A stretch of DNA of 64,000 nt from Candidatus Electrothrix communis. GTDB lineage: Bacteria; Desulfobacterota; Desulfobulbia; Desulfobulbales; Desulfobulbaceae. The first letter of the stretch is position 1; each line of letters opens with the position of its first letter. The translations under genes and the position numbers were made by a program. Shown here one piece after another: positions 25,412 through 33,161 of the stretch. Below the pieces are notes generated by a model. It was given only the letters and a program-made list of their open reading frames with translations. It was not told where the DNA came from and searched no databases. The stretch lies in NCBI GenBank assembly GCA_030644725.1, contig CP130629.1, positions 3,735,501 through 3,799,500 on the forward strand. Reading direction: 5' to 3'.

Positions 25412-26679
25412 GGAGCATCCTGCAAGGCTTTGCCAAAGGATTGGCCGCTCAGGCTTCGATCTCTGGGCACAAAGGTATTGCCCGCCATTTCCCGTTTAAC
25501 AATCTCTTTGAACAGTCTAGCCATCTTGATGGACTGGCTTTCCTCCTGATAAAAGGTGTTCCAGGCGTAATCAAGAAGTTCCTGGAGTCTTTCTGGGGCC
25601 ATATGCTTGGGCTGATACACCACTTTGTCAGCAGAATACTCATTCCAGTCATGGGAGAGGATGCGGTTCTGCTTTTGTAAATCAGTATAGGCCTTGGTGT
25701 GAGGGAAGGGAGTCAGTACGGTAAACTCGGCAAGATCCAGCTCGATCTCCAGGAGGAAATCAATGAGTCGTTTGATGAAATCCTCTGTGTGATTATCCAG
25801 GCCCAACAGAATAGTTCCTTCCACGCCTATTCCGTGGTCATGATAGCGTTTGATCCGCTCTTTGATATAATCCGAGGTGTCAAAGACCGCCTGATAGACG
25901 TACCAAGCCCCGGCCTGAGCTGCCAGATCTAACACCTCCGGTTTATCTTCAATGGGATGACAACACCAGCTTTTTTTCAGAGGGATCATCTCCCGGAACA
26001 GGTCCATTTCCCAGGCCGTATCCTGGGCTAGGGAATTATCCACGAGAAAGAGGCGATTATTGTCAATTCCGCTAAGTTCTTCCACCACCTTGTCCACAGG
26101 TCGGGGTCGGAACTCTCTGCCCCCCAAGTAGGAGACAGCGCAGGGGTAGCAGTTGAAGCGGCACCCCCGTGAGGCATGGACCAGATCAACCATCTGCACG
26201 CCCTTATGATTATAGAGCTTGCGGTTGAGAATGTCCCGCCGGGCCGGGCCGACCAAGGCGATGTCCGGTCGGTCGTTTATAAAATCATAGCAGGGCTGGA
26301 GGGAATTTTTCTTGAAATCGGAAAAAACCTGCTCCATCCGGCCTTCAGCCTCGCCGAGAAAGACAGCGTCTGCATGCTCCATGGTTTCTTCGGCATGGAG
26401 CATGGTGGAAATGCCGCCGAAGATGACCTTGACCCCTTGTTTGCGATAGCGGTCTGCTATTTCCCAGCCCCGTTTCACCTGTACGGTGAGCATCATGGAG
26501 ATACCGACAAAATCCACGGGATCGTCAAAGTCGATTTCTTCCAGATTTTCATCAACAAAATCAATGTCAACATATTCGGGTAAGGCGGCGGCAAAGACCA
26601 CAGGACCGTGCGGGGGCAGGTGGAACTCGGTCTGCCTGCCGAGCTTAGGCCATTTGGGATAAATCAGTTTGAATTTCAT
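25408..26679 (-). CDS. B12-binding radical SAM enzyme
   Basis: 423 residues. The N-terminal half is a cobalamin-binding Rossmann-like domain (VDFVGISMML, VIFGGISTMLHAEE, DAVFLGEAE). The radical SAM centre is HASRGCRFNCYPCAVS near residue 171 (Cx3Cx2C, with an extra aromatic instead of the usual two), followed by LFLVDNSLAQD and GTILLGLDNHTEDFI. Such enzymes methylate or rearrange unactivated carbons, often in lipids or natural products. Stop overlaps the acyl ligase start; 18 bp separate it from the PEP carboxykinase gene. Substrate unknown. Confidence 0.88.
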   Translation of the reverse strand: MKFKLIYPKWPKLGRQTEFHLPPHGPVVFAAALPEYVDIDFVDENLEEIDFDDPVDFVGISMMLTVQVKRGWEIADRYRKQGVKVIFGGISTMLHAEETMEHADAVFLGEAEGRMEQVFSDFKKNSLQPCYDFINDRPDIALVGPARRDILNRKLYNHKGVQMVDLVHASRGCRFNCYPCAVSYLGGREFRPRPVDKVVEELSGIDNNRLFLVDNSLAQDTAWEMDLFREMIPLKKSWCCHPIEDKPEVLDLAAQAGAWYVYQAVFDTSDYIKERIKRYHDHGIGVEGTILLGLDNHTEDFIKRLIDFLLEIELDLAEFTVLTPFPHTKAYTDLQKQNRILSHDWNEYSADKVVYQPKHMAPERLQELLDYAWNTFYQEESQSIKMARLFKEIVKREMAGNTFVPRDRSLSGQSFGKALQDAP

Positions 26680-26697
26680 GGTAAAATATAGAGGTTA

Positions 26698-28689
26698 TCA
26701 AAGCATATGTGCAGCTGCGTATTCAATCACCTGACCCGGAGTGACCACAGGCCCGATAATAGATTCTAGGGCGCGGAGGTCTCGTCTCCAGGTATCAAGG
26801 GTGTGGAAAAATTCTTCCGGCATTTCCTGTTCTTTGGCGAACTCCTCATGGGACGTGTCTATCCGATGGATAAGTTTTTCAATGTAGAGGGAGAACTGGT
26901 GGTTATAGAGCTCCTGACTGTATTCCTTGTCGATCAGCTCGCTGAAGAGTCGTTGCAGGTCACGGTATTTTGGTATGAGCCCGATGGGGGTCCAAATGGT
27001 TTCCGCCTTGCCCTGATGCATCAGGGCCATGATTCGCATCCAGACCTCGGTGTCCTTCTTTTCTCCCAGGAGTCCGTCCTCCTCTCCGGGGGCGAGTTCA
27101 CGACGGGCATTTTTATGCAGCCAGTAATTGACCTGAAAACCGCTGGGGAGGCAGTCTTCATGAATAGCAGGGTTTTCGCCGAAGGCCTTATAATGGGCAA
27201 TGTATTGCCCCAGAGGGCCGGGAAAAAATGCCTCGTTGGCAAAGGGCGAGCGTTTTTCACTGCCATCGGCACCGAGCTCGGTCGCCGTGGTGGCGGAGCG
27301 GATAATTGCTCCATGCACAACCGTGTTCATCCAGTCATGGGCCATGATAATGGTGGGCATGGTGGTGTAATCTCGACCTCCGAAAACTAGGGCACTCAGC
27401 TTGACCCCTTCAGCGTTTTCCGTAGCCGGGTCATAATTGGCTAAGGTATCCAGGGGAATGGTGAATCGGGCGTTTTTATGGGACATGGGACGACCGGACT
27501 CTTTTGTCCATTCACCTGCAAAATTACGCCCTGTTTCCGGCAGATCATAATCGCAGCCTTCCCAATACGGTTTTTGTTCATGAACCAGCAAGTTGGAAAA
27601 AATGACTTCCTCGCCTTCCCGTTCCAGCACATCCATTGTTTCCGGGTCATCTGTCCGGTTCATGCCTTCGATAATCCCGAACATGCCTTTTTCTGGATTT
27701 ACTGCTCGGACCTCACCACTCTCCTTATCGATAAAGATCTTGGCAAGATCGTCACCGATCAGGGCATCACCCGTCATTGCGGTTCCGGTCTTGCCGCAGC
27801 CGCTGGGATATGCACCGGCAAAATAGACAGTATCGCCGTCAACATCAAAACCGGTGATGAACATGTGTTCATCCAGCCGACTGCCAAAATGGTAGCGCAG
27901 GTTGTTCATGTTGGCGAAACGGTGATTGATTTTTTTAGGGGCAATGGAATTGCCCGCGTACTGGTTGTTGACGCTATAGGAATGGAAACGCTCCACATCC
28001 ATGTAGATGCGCCGATGCTCAAGGTGGGCGGAAACATGGTCGGCTGTTAAGTCGCCAGCAGTATGGTAGTTGATAAAGAGATAGCCTTTTTCTTCGACAT
28101 CGCGGGAAAAATTTTTCGGGTCAATCATTCGATAAAGCAGATACTCACTGTGGATGACATAGTATGAATCCGTGATCTGGAGCGTCGGGTCTGCAACTTT
28201 ACTGCCGATGGGGCCTCGGGAGATGAATGAAACAATCATCTCCTTATTAACCATGAGATCATCCATGATCATGCGAACCTCAACCAATCCGGCCCGATGG
28301 TCGAGCTTTTGCTGGAGAGAGCTGATGGGCGTATCAGGGTACGCGAGGTATTTTGTATTGGCTGTGTCGCGTCCCTGGTCCTTGGGCCCATCAAAATGGT
28401 AGGTGTGATCCGAGGTTGCCAGCGGGAACTCTTCATTATGGTTGAGGGCCTGCCGCCTGATATAGGCCATATCCTCTTCAGAACCGGTATTCAGGAACAG
28501 GGAGGCGGGGTTCATTCTGGTGGCGCCGTTGAAGATCGGTTCGATGACAGCCGGGCTGCACTGCATCAGTTTAGAAGAGTCAGCCTTGTCCATCAACCCT
28601 TCAAGGAAGGTTTTCATTGTTTCTAGTCTGAAAACGCTTGTCGAGCTGTCTTGGGCATGGCGGGTGTTCTGTCGGTCAGCAGTATTCAT
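26698..28689 (-). CDS. phosphoenolpyruvate carboxykinase (GTP-type), divergent
   Basis: 663 residues, slightly longer than typical. Kinase-1a P-loop is AYPSGCGKTGTAM (usual FPSACGKTN), the oxaloacetate/phosphate region is SRGPIGSKVADPTLQITDSYYVI, the guanine/PEP segment VFGGRDYTTMP and the late motif FPGPLGQYIAHYKAFGEN. These fix the family as GTP-dependent PEPCK, interconverting oxaloacetate and PEP. It heads the four-gene minus-strand operon; the link between central carbon metabolism and the downstream lipid-type enzymes is not obvious. Changes in the P-loop could affect nucleotide choice. Confidence 0.85.
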   Translation of the reverse strand: MNTADRQNTRHAQDSSTSVFRLETMKTFLEGLMDKADSSKLMQCSPAVIEPIFNGATRMNPASLFLNTGSEEDMAYIRRQALNHNEEFPLATSDHTYHFDGPKDQGRDTANTKYLAYPDTPISSLQQKLDHRAGLVEVRMIMDDLMVNKEMIVSFISRGPIGSKVADPTLQITDSYYVIHSEYLLYRMIDPKNFSRDVEEKGYLFINYHTAGDLTADHVSAHLEHRRIYMDVERFHSYSVNNQYAGNSIAPKKINHRFANMNNLRYHFGSRLDEHMFITGFDVDGDTVYFAGAYPSGCGKTGTAMTGDALIGDDLAKIFIDKESGEVRAVNPEKGMFGIIEGMNRTDDPETMDVLEREGEEVIFSNLLVHEQKPYWEGCDYDLPETGRNFAGEWTKESGRPMSHKNARFTIPLDTLANYDPATENAEGVKLSALVFGGRDYTTMPTIIMAHDWMNTVVHGAIIRSATTATELGADGSEKRSPFANEAFFPGPLGQYIAHYKAFGENPAIHEDCLPSGFQVNYWLHKNARRELAPGEEDGLLGEKKDTEVWMRIMALMHQGKAETIWTPIGLIPKYRDLQRLFSELIDKEYSQELYNHQFSLYIEKLIHRIDTSHEEFAKEQEMPEEFFHTLDTWRRDLRALESIIGPVVTPGQVIEYAAAHML

Positions 28690-29198
28690 GGTTGGGTTCT
28701 CGTGGGAGTTATAGAAGATGCATTATCTTGCTTTTTGTACTTTCGCTCTTCGCTCTATATCCATAGCATATTTCGGCAGAATCTGAAAGTAGCTTGAATA
28801 GAGTGGGAGATAGAGCCTGGTCACAGGGACGATTGATGCGTCTGGTCCACAAAAATATCCTTTTGAATCGAGAGGGAAGTTGGCACGTTATATATTTTTT
28901 TATTTAAAAATGCAGGTCTATTAACAGGTAATAGTTTTTTTACCGGTGTGTGAAAAATATACAGTAAGTTTAACTTCTTTAAATTGTGATGTTAAATATA
29001 GTTGTGGTTTTTTGATAGAGAAAATTTTCTGTGTAATTAATATTCATAACCAATAAGCAGTCAGTTCTTTTTAGACCTCTATCTGTACGAAATACAGATA
29101 TAAAATATTTTTCTTTTTCAGGAATGATTTATGCTTTATTTGTTTATAGATTGATATTTTTGAACCTGAAAGAAAGCTCACCTATATGAGGAGTAACG
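28690..29198. other. AT-rich intergenic stretch
   Basis: About 500 bp upstream of the PEP carboxykinase gene and before the duplicated block. No coding frame is convincing, and only poly-A/T tracts are seen. Promoters for the minus-strand operon should lie here but none stands out. Confidence 0.4.
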
Positions 29199-29312
29199 AC
29201 CGCACTGGTTGTTGCTGTTGCTTTTTTCTTTTCGATATATCAGCATTATGTGTTTTTTGAAGACGGAAAAGGGTTGAACTTTTTCTTAACTGTTAAATTA
29301 TATACGATATAG
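29199..29312 (+). pseudogene. remnant of the small membrane protein gene
   Basis: Reads TALVVAVAFFFSIYQHYVFF and onward to TAG at 29310, matching the C-terminus of the intact 103-residue membrane protein at 30214-30525. The N-terminal two thirds are missing or decayed. It is the left end of a duplicated block whose right copy is at about 30463-30930. Confidence 0.7.
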
Positions 29313-29319
29313 GTTTGTT

Positions 29320-29499
29320 ATGAATACTGAAAAAACACAATGCGATCGTATCAATGAATTGAGAAATAAAATTTACTATGCTGAAATAGCACGAGATACT
29401 TACGAAGGAAGACACCCAATTCTTTACGAAACAAATTCGCTGTATGTTGATGTGTTAAAGCAGGAGTTGAGTGGTTTGGAATACGCGGAAGGAGCATGA
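29320..29499 (+). CDS. small hypothetical protein, copy 1
   Basis: 59 residues beginning MNTEKTQCDRINELRNKIYYAE and ending LKQELSGLEYAEGA. It is about 85% identical to the protein at 30586-30765. Charged, helical and coiled-coil-like with no membrane segment. Conservation of the reading frame between the two copies, with most differences silent or conservative, supports a real gene. Function unknown; in the intact copy it follows a small membrane protein. Confidence 0.65.
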   Translation: MNTEKTQCDRINELRNKIYYAEIARDTYEGRHPILYETNSLYVDVLKQELSGLEYAEGA

Positions 29500-29633
29500 G
29501 ATACCTCCGGCCCTTAAAGACCCATCTGCCTCTATTGCCATTTTGAGTTATTTGATGAGTATCTGATGAATAGCCTTTTTGTATTATTGCTGAAAATATA
29601 TTAACGGGCGAGCAAATGCGTACAGGAATCTGC

Positions 29634-29672
29634 CACCGGGCGGCGTGTTGAGCACGTTGACCCGGTTTTTTT
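29634..29672 (+). terminator. terminator of copy 1 block
   Basis: ACCGGG pairs with CCCGGT with an inner GCGTG/CACG(T) helix, followed by seven or more T. The same structure ends copy 2 at 30894-30930, with matching flanking sequence GCGAGCAAATGCGT upstream. Confidence 0.8.
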
Positions 29673-29805
29673 GTTTTCAGCCTGGATATTCGGGTGATTT
29701 ACCCGGATAAAATGAGGTGTTTGCCTCATTGAGAGGCAACTTTAAATACATTATAGTGATACGAATTTGGAAAAGTACCATAGGGTAATGTGCTTAAGGA
29801 TAAAC

Positions 29806-30087
29806 ATGAAGACTGATAACTTGTTAAATTGCTGGCAATTCAAAAAATGTGGAAGAGAACCCGGCGGAAGGAATGTTGAACAATCTGGAGTTTGCTCGGT
29901 TGCTGTTGAAATAGGAGCAGATGGCATACATAACGGAAAAAATGGTGGTCGCTGTTGCTGGGTTATAACCAATTCTGTTTGCGAGAGCAGTACACATGGT
30001 TTTTGTTTGAACAAGATAAGGGGATGCAGAGAGTGCGATTTTTATATTTTTGTCGAAAAATCAGAAAGGTTGCTTTTTGCGGCATAG
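29806..30087 (+). CDS. two-CW domain protein
   Basis: 93 residues. Conserved pairs CW at NCWQFKKCGREPGG and CCWVITNSVC, plus GVCSVAVE and CRECDFY, match the small two-CW domain found in Desulfobacterota and other anaerobes; cysteines probably bind a metal or iron-sulfur centre. The start at 29806 is set by AAGGA 5 bases upstream. It lies inside the duplicated block region, between the two copies of the small gene. The function of the family is not known to me. Confidence 0.8.
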   Translation: MKTDNLLNCWQFKKCGREPGGRNVEQSGVCSVAVEIGADGIHNGKNGGRCCWVITNSVCESSTHGFCLNKIRGCRECDFYIFVEKSERLLFAA

Positions 30088-30213
30088 GCGTCTTTGGCCG
30101 GGCATGTAAACAGCGTATGCCCTGAGCTTCGCCCTCCTCCTCTTGTTGTGCAATGGCTCTTTGGCTTTCAGTAGCTATTTTTAGGGGATCATCTTTGGAT
30201 ATCTTTATTTAAT

Positions 30214-30525
30214 ATGAAAAAAACCATGAGTAACTCATTGAGCATTTTGTTGACAAACGGTTTAGCTGCGCTGGCAAGTTTTGTTGTTTCATTGATGATC
30301 ATGAGTGTCAGTTATTATTATTCACTTGGCTTGTTCTCCTTTATTATTGCTCCGTTAATAGGCGGGGTTATGGCTGCATATATGGTGCTTTTTTTTTTAA
30401 AAGAGGGGGATTTTTTGTCTTTGGCTCAGGCATCTTGGCATACCCTCTTATTAGGGGCCACGACTGCGTTGGTTGTTGCTGTTGTTTTTGTTTGTGCAAT
30501 GTCACAGCATTATTTATTTTTTTGA
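30214..30525 (+). CDS. small membrane protein
   Basis: 103 residues, mostly hydrophobic, with three likely transmembrane helices (ILLTNGLAALASFVVSLMIM, LFSFIIAPLIGGVMAAYMVL, LLLGATTALVVAVVFVCAM). No catalytic motif. Sixty bases later lies the 59-residue gene, and the C-terminus of this gene is duplicated at 29199-29312. Function unknown. Confidence 0.65.
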   Translation: MKKTMSNSLSILLTNGLAALASFVVSLMIMSVSYYYSLGLFSFIIAPLIGGVMAAYMVLFFLKEGDFLSLAQASWHTLLLGATTALVVAVVFVCAMSQHYLFF

Positions 30526-30585
30526 GGATAGAAAAAGGCGTTGAACTTTTTCTTGATTATCAAGTTACTGCGGTATAGGTTTGTT

Positions 30586-30765
30586 ATGGATAGTGAAAAG
30601 ACAAAATATGATCGGATCAATGAGTTGAAAAATAAAATTTACTATGCTGAAACAGCACGAGAGACGTATAAGGGAAGGTACGCTATTCTGTACGAAACAA
30701 ATTCGCTGTATGTTGACATGTTAAAGCAGGAGTTGAGTGGCTTGGAGTACACAGAAGGAGCATGA
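30586..30765 (+). CDS. small hypothetical protein, copy 2
   Basis: 59 residues (MDSEKTKYDRINELKNKIYYAE ... LKQELSGLEYTEGA), paralogous to 29320-29499 at near-constant length. Both copies follow the same AGGTTTGTT leader and precede the same terminator type. Function unknown. Confidence 0.65.
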   Translation: MDSEKTKYDRINELKNKIYYAETARETYKGRYAILYETNSLYVDMLKQELSGLEYTEGA

Positions 30766-30893
30766 TATACCTCTTTTCAAAAGACTCATCTGTCTCTATT
30801 GTCCTTTCGAGTTGTTTTCATGCCATTGTTATCTTGACAGTGTTCGTGCTGAAGATATATTAACGAGCGAGCAAATGCGTTCAGGAACCTGCC

Positions 30894-30930
30894 ACCGGGC
30901 GCGTGCTCTGCACGTGGCCCGGTTTTTTAT
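30894..30930 (+). terminator. terminator of copy 2 block
   Basis: ACCGGGC (30894-30900) pairs with GCCCGGT (30917-30923), extended by GCGTGC/GCACGT and followed by TTTTTATTT. Confidence 0.88.
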
Positions 30931-30957
30931 TTGTCTGGACTCTGGTACTCCCCCCAC

Positions 30958-31341
30958 TCATAAAATACTCTCTCTGAGAGCTGGACTCTTTGCCGGAAAA
31001 TAGATAGATCTGTTTTTTAGAAGAGCTTCGTGCAGAACGGGACAGAGTCCGTGCAGGTTTTCATTTGCTTTCGAGCGGGACATGTTGAATTGAGTCCCTA
31101 ATACGTCGAACGTAGGATATACTTTTAAATCATAGAGAACAAACAGAAGCTTGTCTCGCATCAAAGGCAATGCTCCTTTTCTGCCGCCTCCAGGACGACG
31201 TTTCCGGGTTCCTGCGGAAAGTCCCCGCTGTCGCAGCGTTTCAACGATCAGGGTGAATGTCTCAAGCAGGATGTCGAATTGTTCCTGCGTTAATCCTGTC
31301 AAGGCACGCAGGTGACGGTCGACGCGTGTTTTTATAGTCAT
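30958..31341 (-). pseudogene. truncated IS5-type transposase
   Basis: 127 residues: VDRHLRALTGLTQEQFDILLETF, RKRRPGGGRKGALPLMRDKLLFVLYDLKVYPTFDVLGTQFNMSRSKANENLH is the N-terminal HTH region common to DDE_Tnp_4-type (IS5/ISL2-like) transposases. The DDE catalytic half is missing, and only the terminator of the small-gene block lies downstream. Either a dead fragment or ORF A of a two-frame element whose second part has been deleted. Confidence 0.7.
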
Positions 31342-31429
31342 CAGGTGTCTCCGGTTGAATTGATCGGGATATTACCTGGTTTTTAAAAAGGAACAAGTCT
31401 ACTCAACAAACCAAAAAAGGAGGATTGTT

Positions 31430-31924
31430 ATGCATATCGAAATCCAACAACCGCAACCATTTGACTTGGTGGATAAGGAGATATTGATTGCCGGTAACGC
31501 GGCGGGCTTTGAAGGGCACCTGAGCATTTACGTCAGTGAGGGGCATGATGAATATACTGCTGCTGCAAAGGTCGGACCAATGGGAACGCGTCAGTTTCAA
31601 GCCAGCATCACTATTCCTGACACCCACAGCTTCAAGCTCAGTCGCCTGTTTGTGGGGGTGGCGGACGACAGCGGTGGTGAAGACGGAGTGGAGCCGCCGT
31701 CCGTCATCGTGCCGGTGCTGTTCGGGCCGATGATCCTGCCGGGCTATACTGGGTATTGGGAGCATAAGGTTGTTTCGGGAGAAACCTTATCGGCCATTGC
31801 ACGTCATTATTTTGAGGGCGATGCGTCCAAGTGGCGGGCTATCCAGGAAGCCAATCAGCATGTTGTCCCGGATGGGGATAAGATCTTCCCTGGACAGGTG
31901 CTGCGCATACCTCGTAATTTCTGA
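31430..31924 (+). CDS. Gmad2 + LysM domain protein
   Basis: 164 residues. Residues 1-100 resemble the immunoglobulin-like Gmad2 fold (EIQQPQPFDLVDKEILIAGNAAGFEGHL). Residues 110-163 are a LysM domain (HKVVSGETLSAIARHYFEGDASKWRAIQEANQ...IFPGQVLRIP), which binds N-acetylglucosamine polymers such as peptidoglycan. No signal peptide is visible, so export is unclear. AAAGGAGG lies 6-7 bases before the ATG. Confidence 0.85.
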   Translation: MHIEIQQPQPFDLVDKEILIAGNAAGFEGHLSIYVSEGHDEYTAAAKVGPMGTRQFQASITIPDTHSFKLSRLFVGVADDSGGEDGVEPPSVIVPVLFGPMILPGYTGYWEHKVVSGETLSAIARHYFEGDASKWRAIQEANQHVVPDGDKIFPGQVLRIPRNF

Positions 31925-32528
31925 TTGCTCTTTATGCTGGCTGACAGCCTGCGGTTGCAGCAAGATAACGTCAGCCAGCAGCGCAACAGGTTATGGAAGC
32001 GACGACAGTGAAGAACATTTCATTATTCTGAGCCTATTGTATCAGCTAATCAAGGCCTTGCATTTTTAAGCTTGGCAGAGGCAATTTCCCGTAACATATT
32101 GAACATGGCTCCGGGTTTTGCCGTACTGAATCCTGCAAGGATTTCTGAACCGCCGCCAAAAGGACGGGAGATTTTCCCCCGAGTCATCCCGAACATACAG
32201 GGTTTAAAAGCCTTTTTCCCCCTGACGATTATCCCGCCCCGTAACAGCGCTCTTGACACACGATTAAACGACACAGGCACCGGAAAGATCTTTTCTCTCA
32301 TGTGTTCATACATGGCGATGAGATTTCATATCGGCGGTGAAGTTTTTCTGAAGCTGTTGATTCACAGAGCAGCAAGATGAAAAATCCTCTGGCACAGTCC
32401 GATCCATATAAAACTGCTGCAATTTCTTATTTACTTTTTGTATTAATCATGGTTCGTTACCATGAGTTGGCAAGTCACGTCATCTCCCTCCTCCCAAAAA
32501 AGAACTTTTCCACAGAAACAATATCAAT
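31925..32528. other. intergenic stretch, no gene called
   Basis: About 600 bp. Two overlapping frames on opposite strands (32050-32313 minus, 32072-32380 plus) are open, but neither has a ribosome site or recognisable motif. I leave both uncalled. Confidence 0.4.
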
Positions 32529-33065
32529 ATGAATTTTAAAGAATTAAGTATCAAAAAGGCAACATCCGAACATCTCACGGACATCTTCAACCTTGCTCGA
32601 TCACTGAGCCTTCAACGAATGCCCTCTGATCAGTCTGAACGACTTGGGTTTCTGGTGTCAGAATTTACAAAAGAAGATTACTTATCCTATATTGAGAAAG
32701 CGGATCATTTTTATGTGTTGTACCAGGGGTATGGTCTCTGCGGTTTTTTATACGCCTATTCCAGTGACCTGATTGCCAGCGACGAATGGATGAATCAGCT
32801 TATCAAGTCTACGCATCCCGCCCCCTTTGTTTTAATAAAGCAGATATGTATTCAACCTGACTTAATGGGAAAAAGGTTGGCGACGCATCTTTATCAGCAT
32901 CTTTTTCAACAAACGACTGACTGTCCGTTGTTCACGGTGATTGTTACTGAGCCGCATAATCAGCGTTCTGTGGAATTTCACAGGGGGCATGGTTTTAAGG
33001 AAGTGTTCCGGCGTACTCCGCCGGATGGGCTTCCTCGGGAGGTTTGGAAAAGAGAGCCTCAATAG
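32529..33065 (+). CDS. GNAT-family N-acetyltransferase
   Basis: 178 residues with the GNAT order: N-terminal KKATSEHLTDIFNLAR, strand 4 LIKQICIQPDLMGKRLATHLYQHL (acetyl-CoA loop: Q-x-x-G-x-R/K, here LMGKRL), then TEPHNQRSVEFHRGHGFKEV, the typical C-terminal N-x-x-S/A...GF. It acetylates an unknown small molecule or protein amine. Single gene, no operon partner. Confidence 0.82.
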   Translation: MNFKELSIKKATSEHLTDIFNLARSLSLQRMPSDQSERLGFLVSEFTKEDYLSYIEKADHFYVLYQGYGLCGFLYAYSSDLIASDEWMNQLIKSTHPAPFVLIKQICIQPDLMGKRLATHLYQHLFQQTTDCPLFTVIVTEPHNQRSVEFHRGHGFKEVFRRTPPDGLPREVWKREPQ

Positions 33066-33161
33066 GAGGACTGTCAGAACAAGCTACTTACTATTCTTTC
33101 GTTATAGTTGTGCCGTTGAAATAAAATAAACTCATCACCTCAATGCAAGGAGAGTGTTACA

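Noticed and set aside
32050-32380. Overlapping open frames on both strands
   Set aside because: No motif, ribosome site or conserved neighbour supports either strand.
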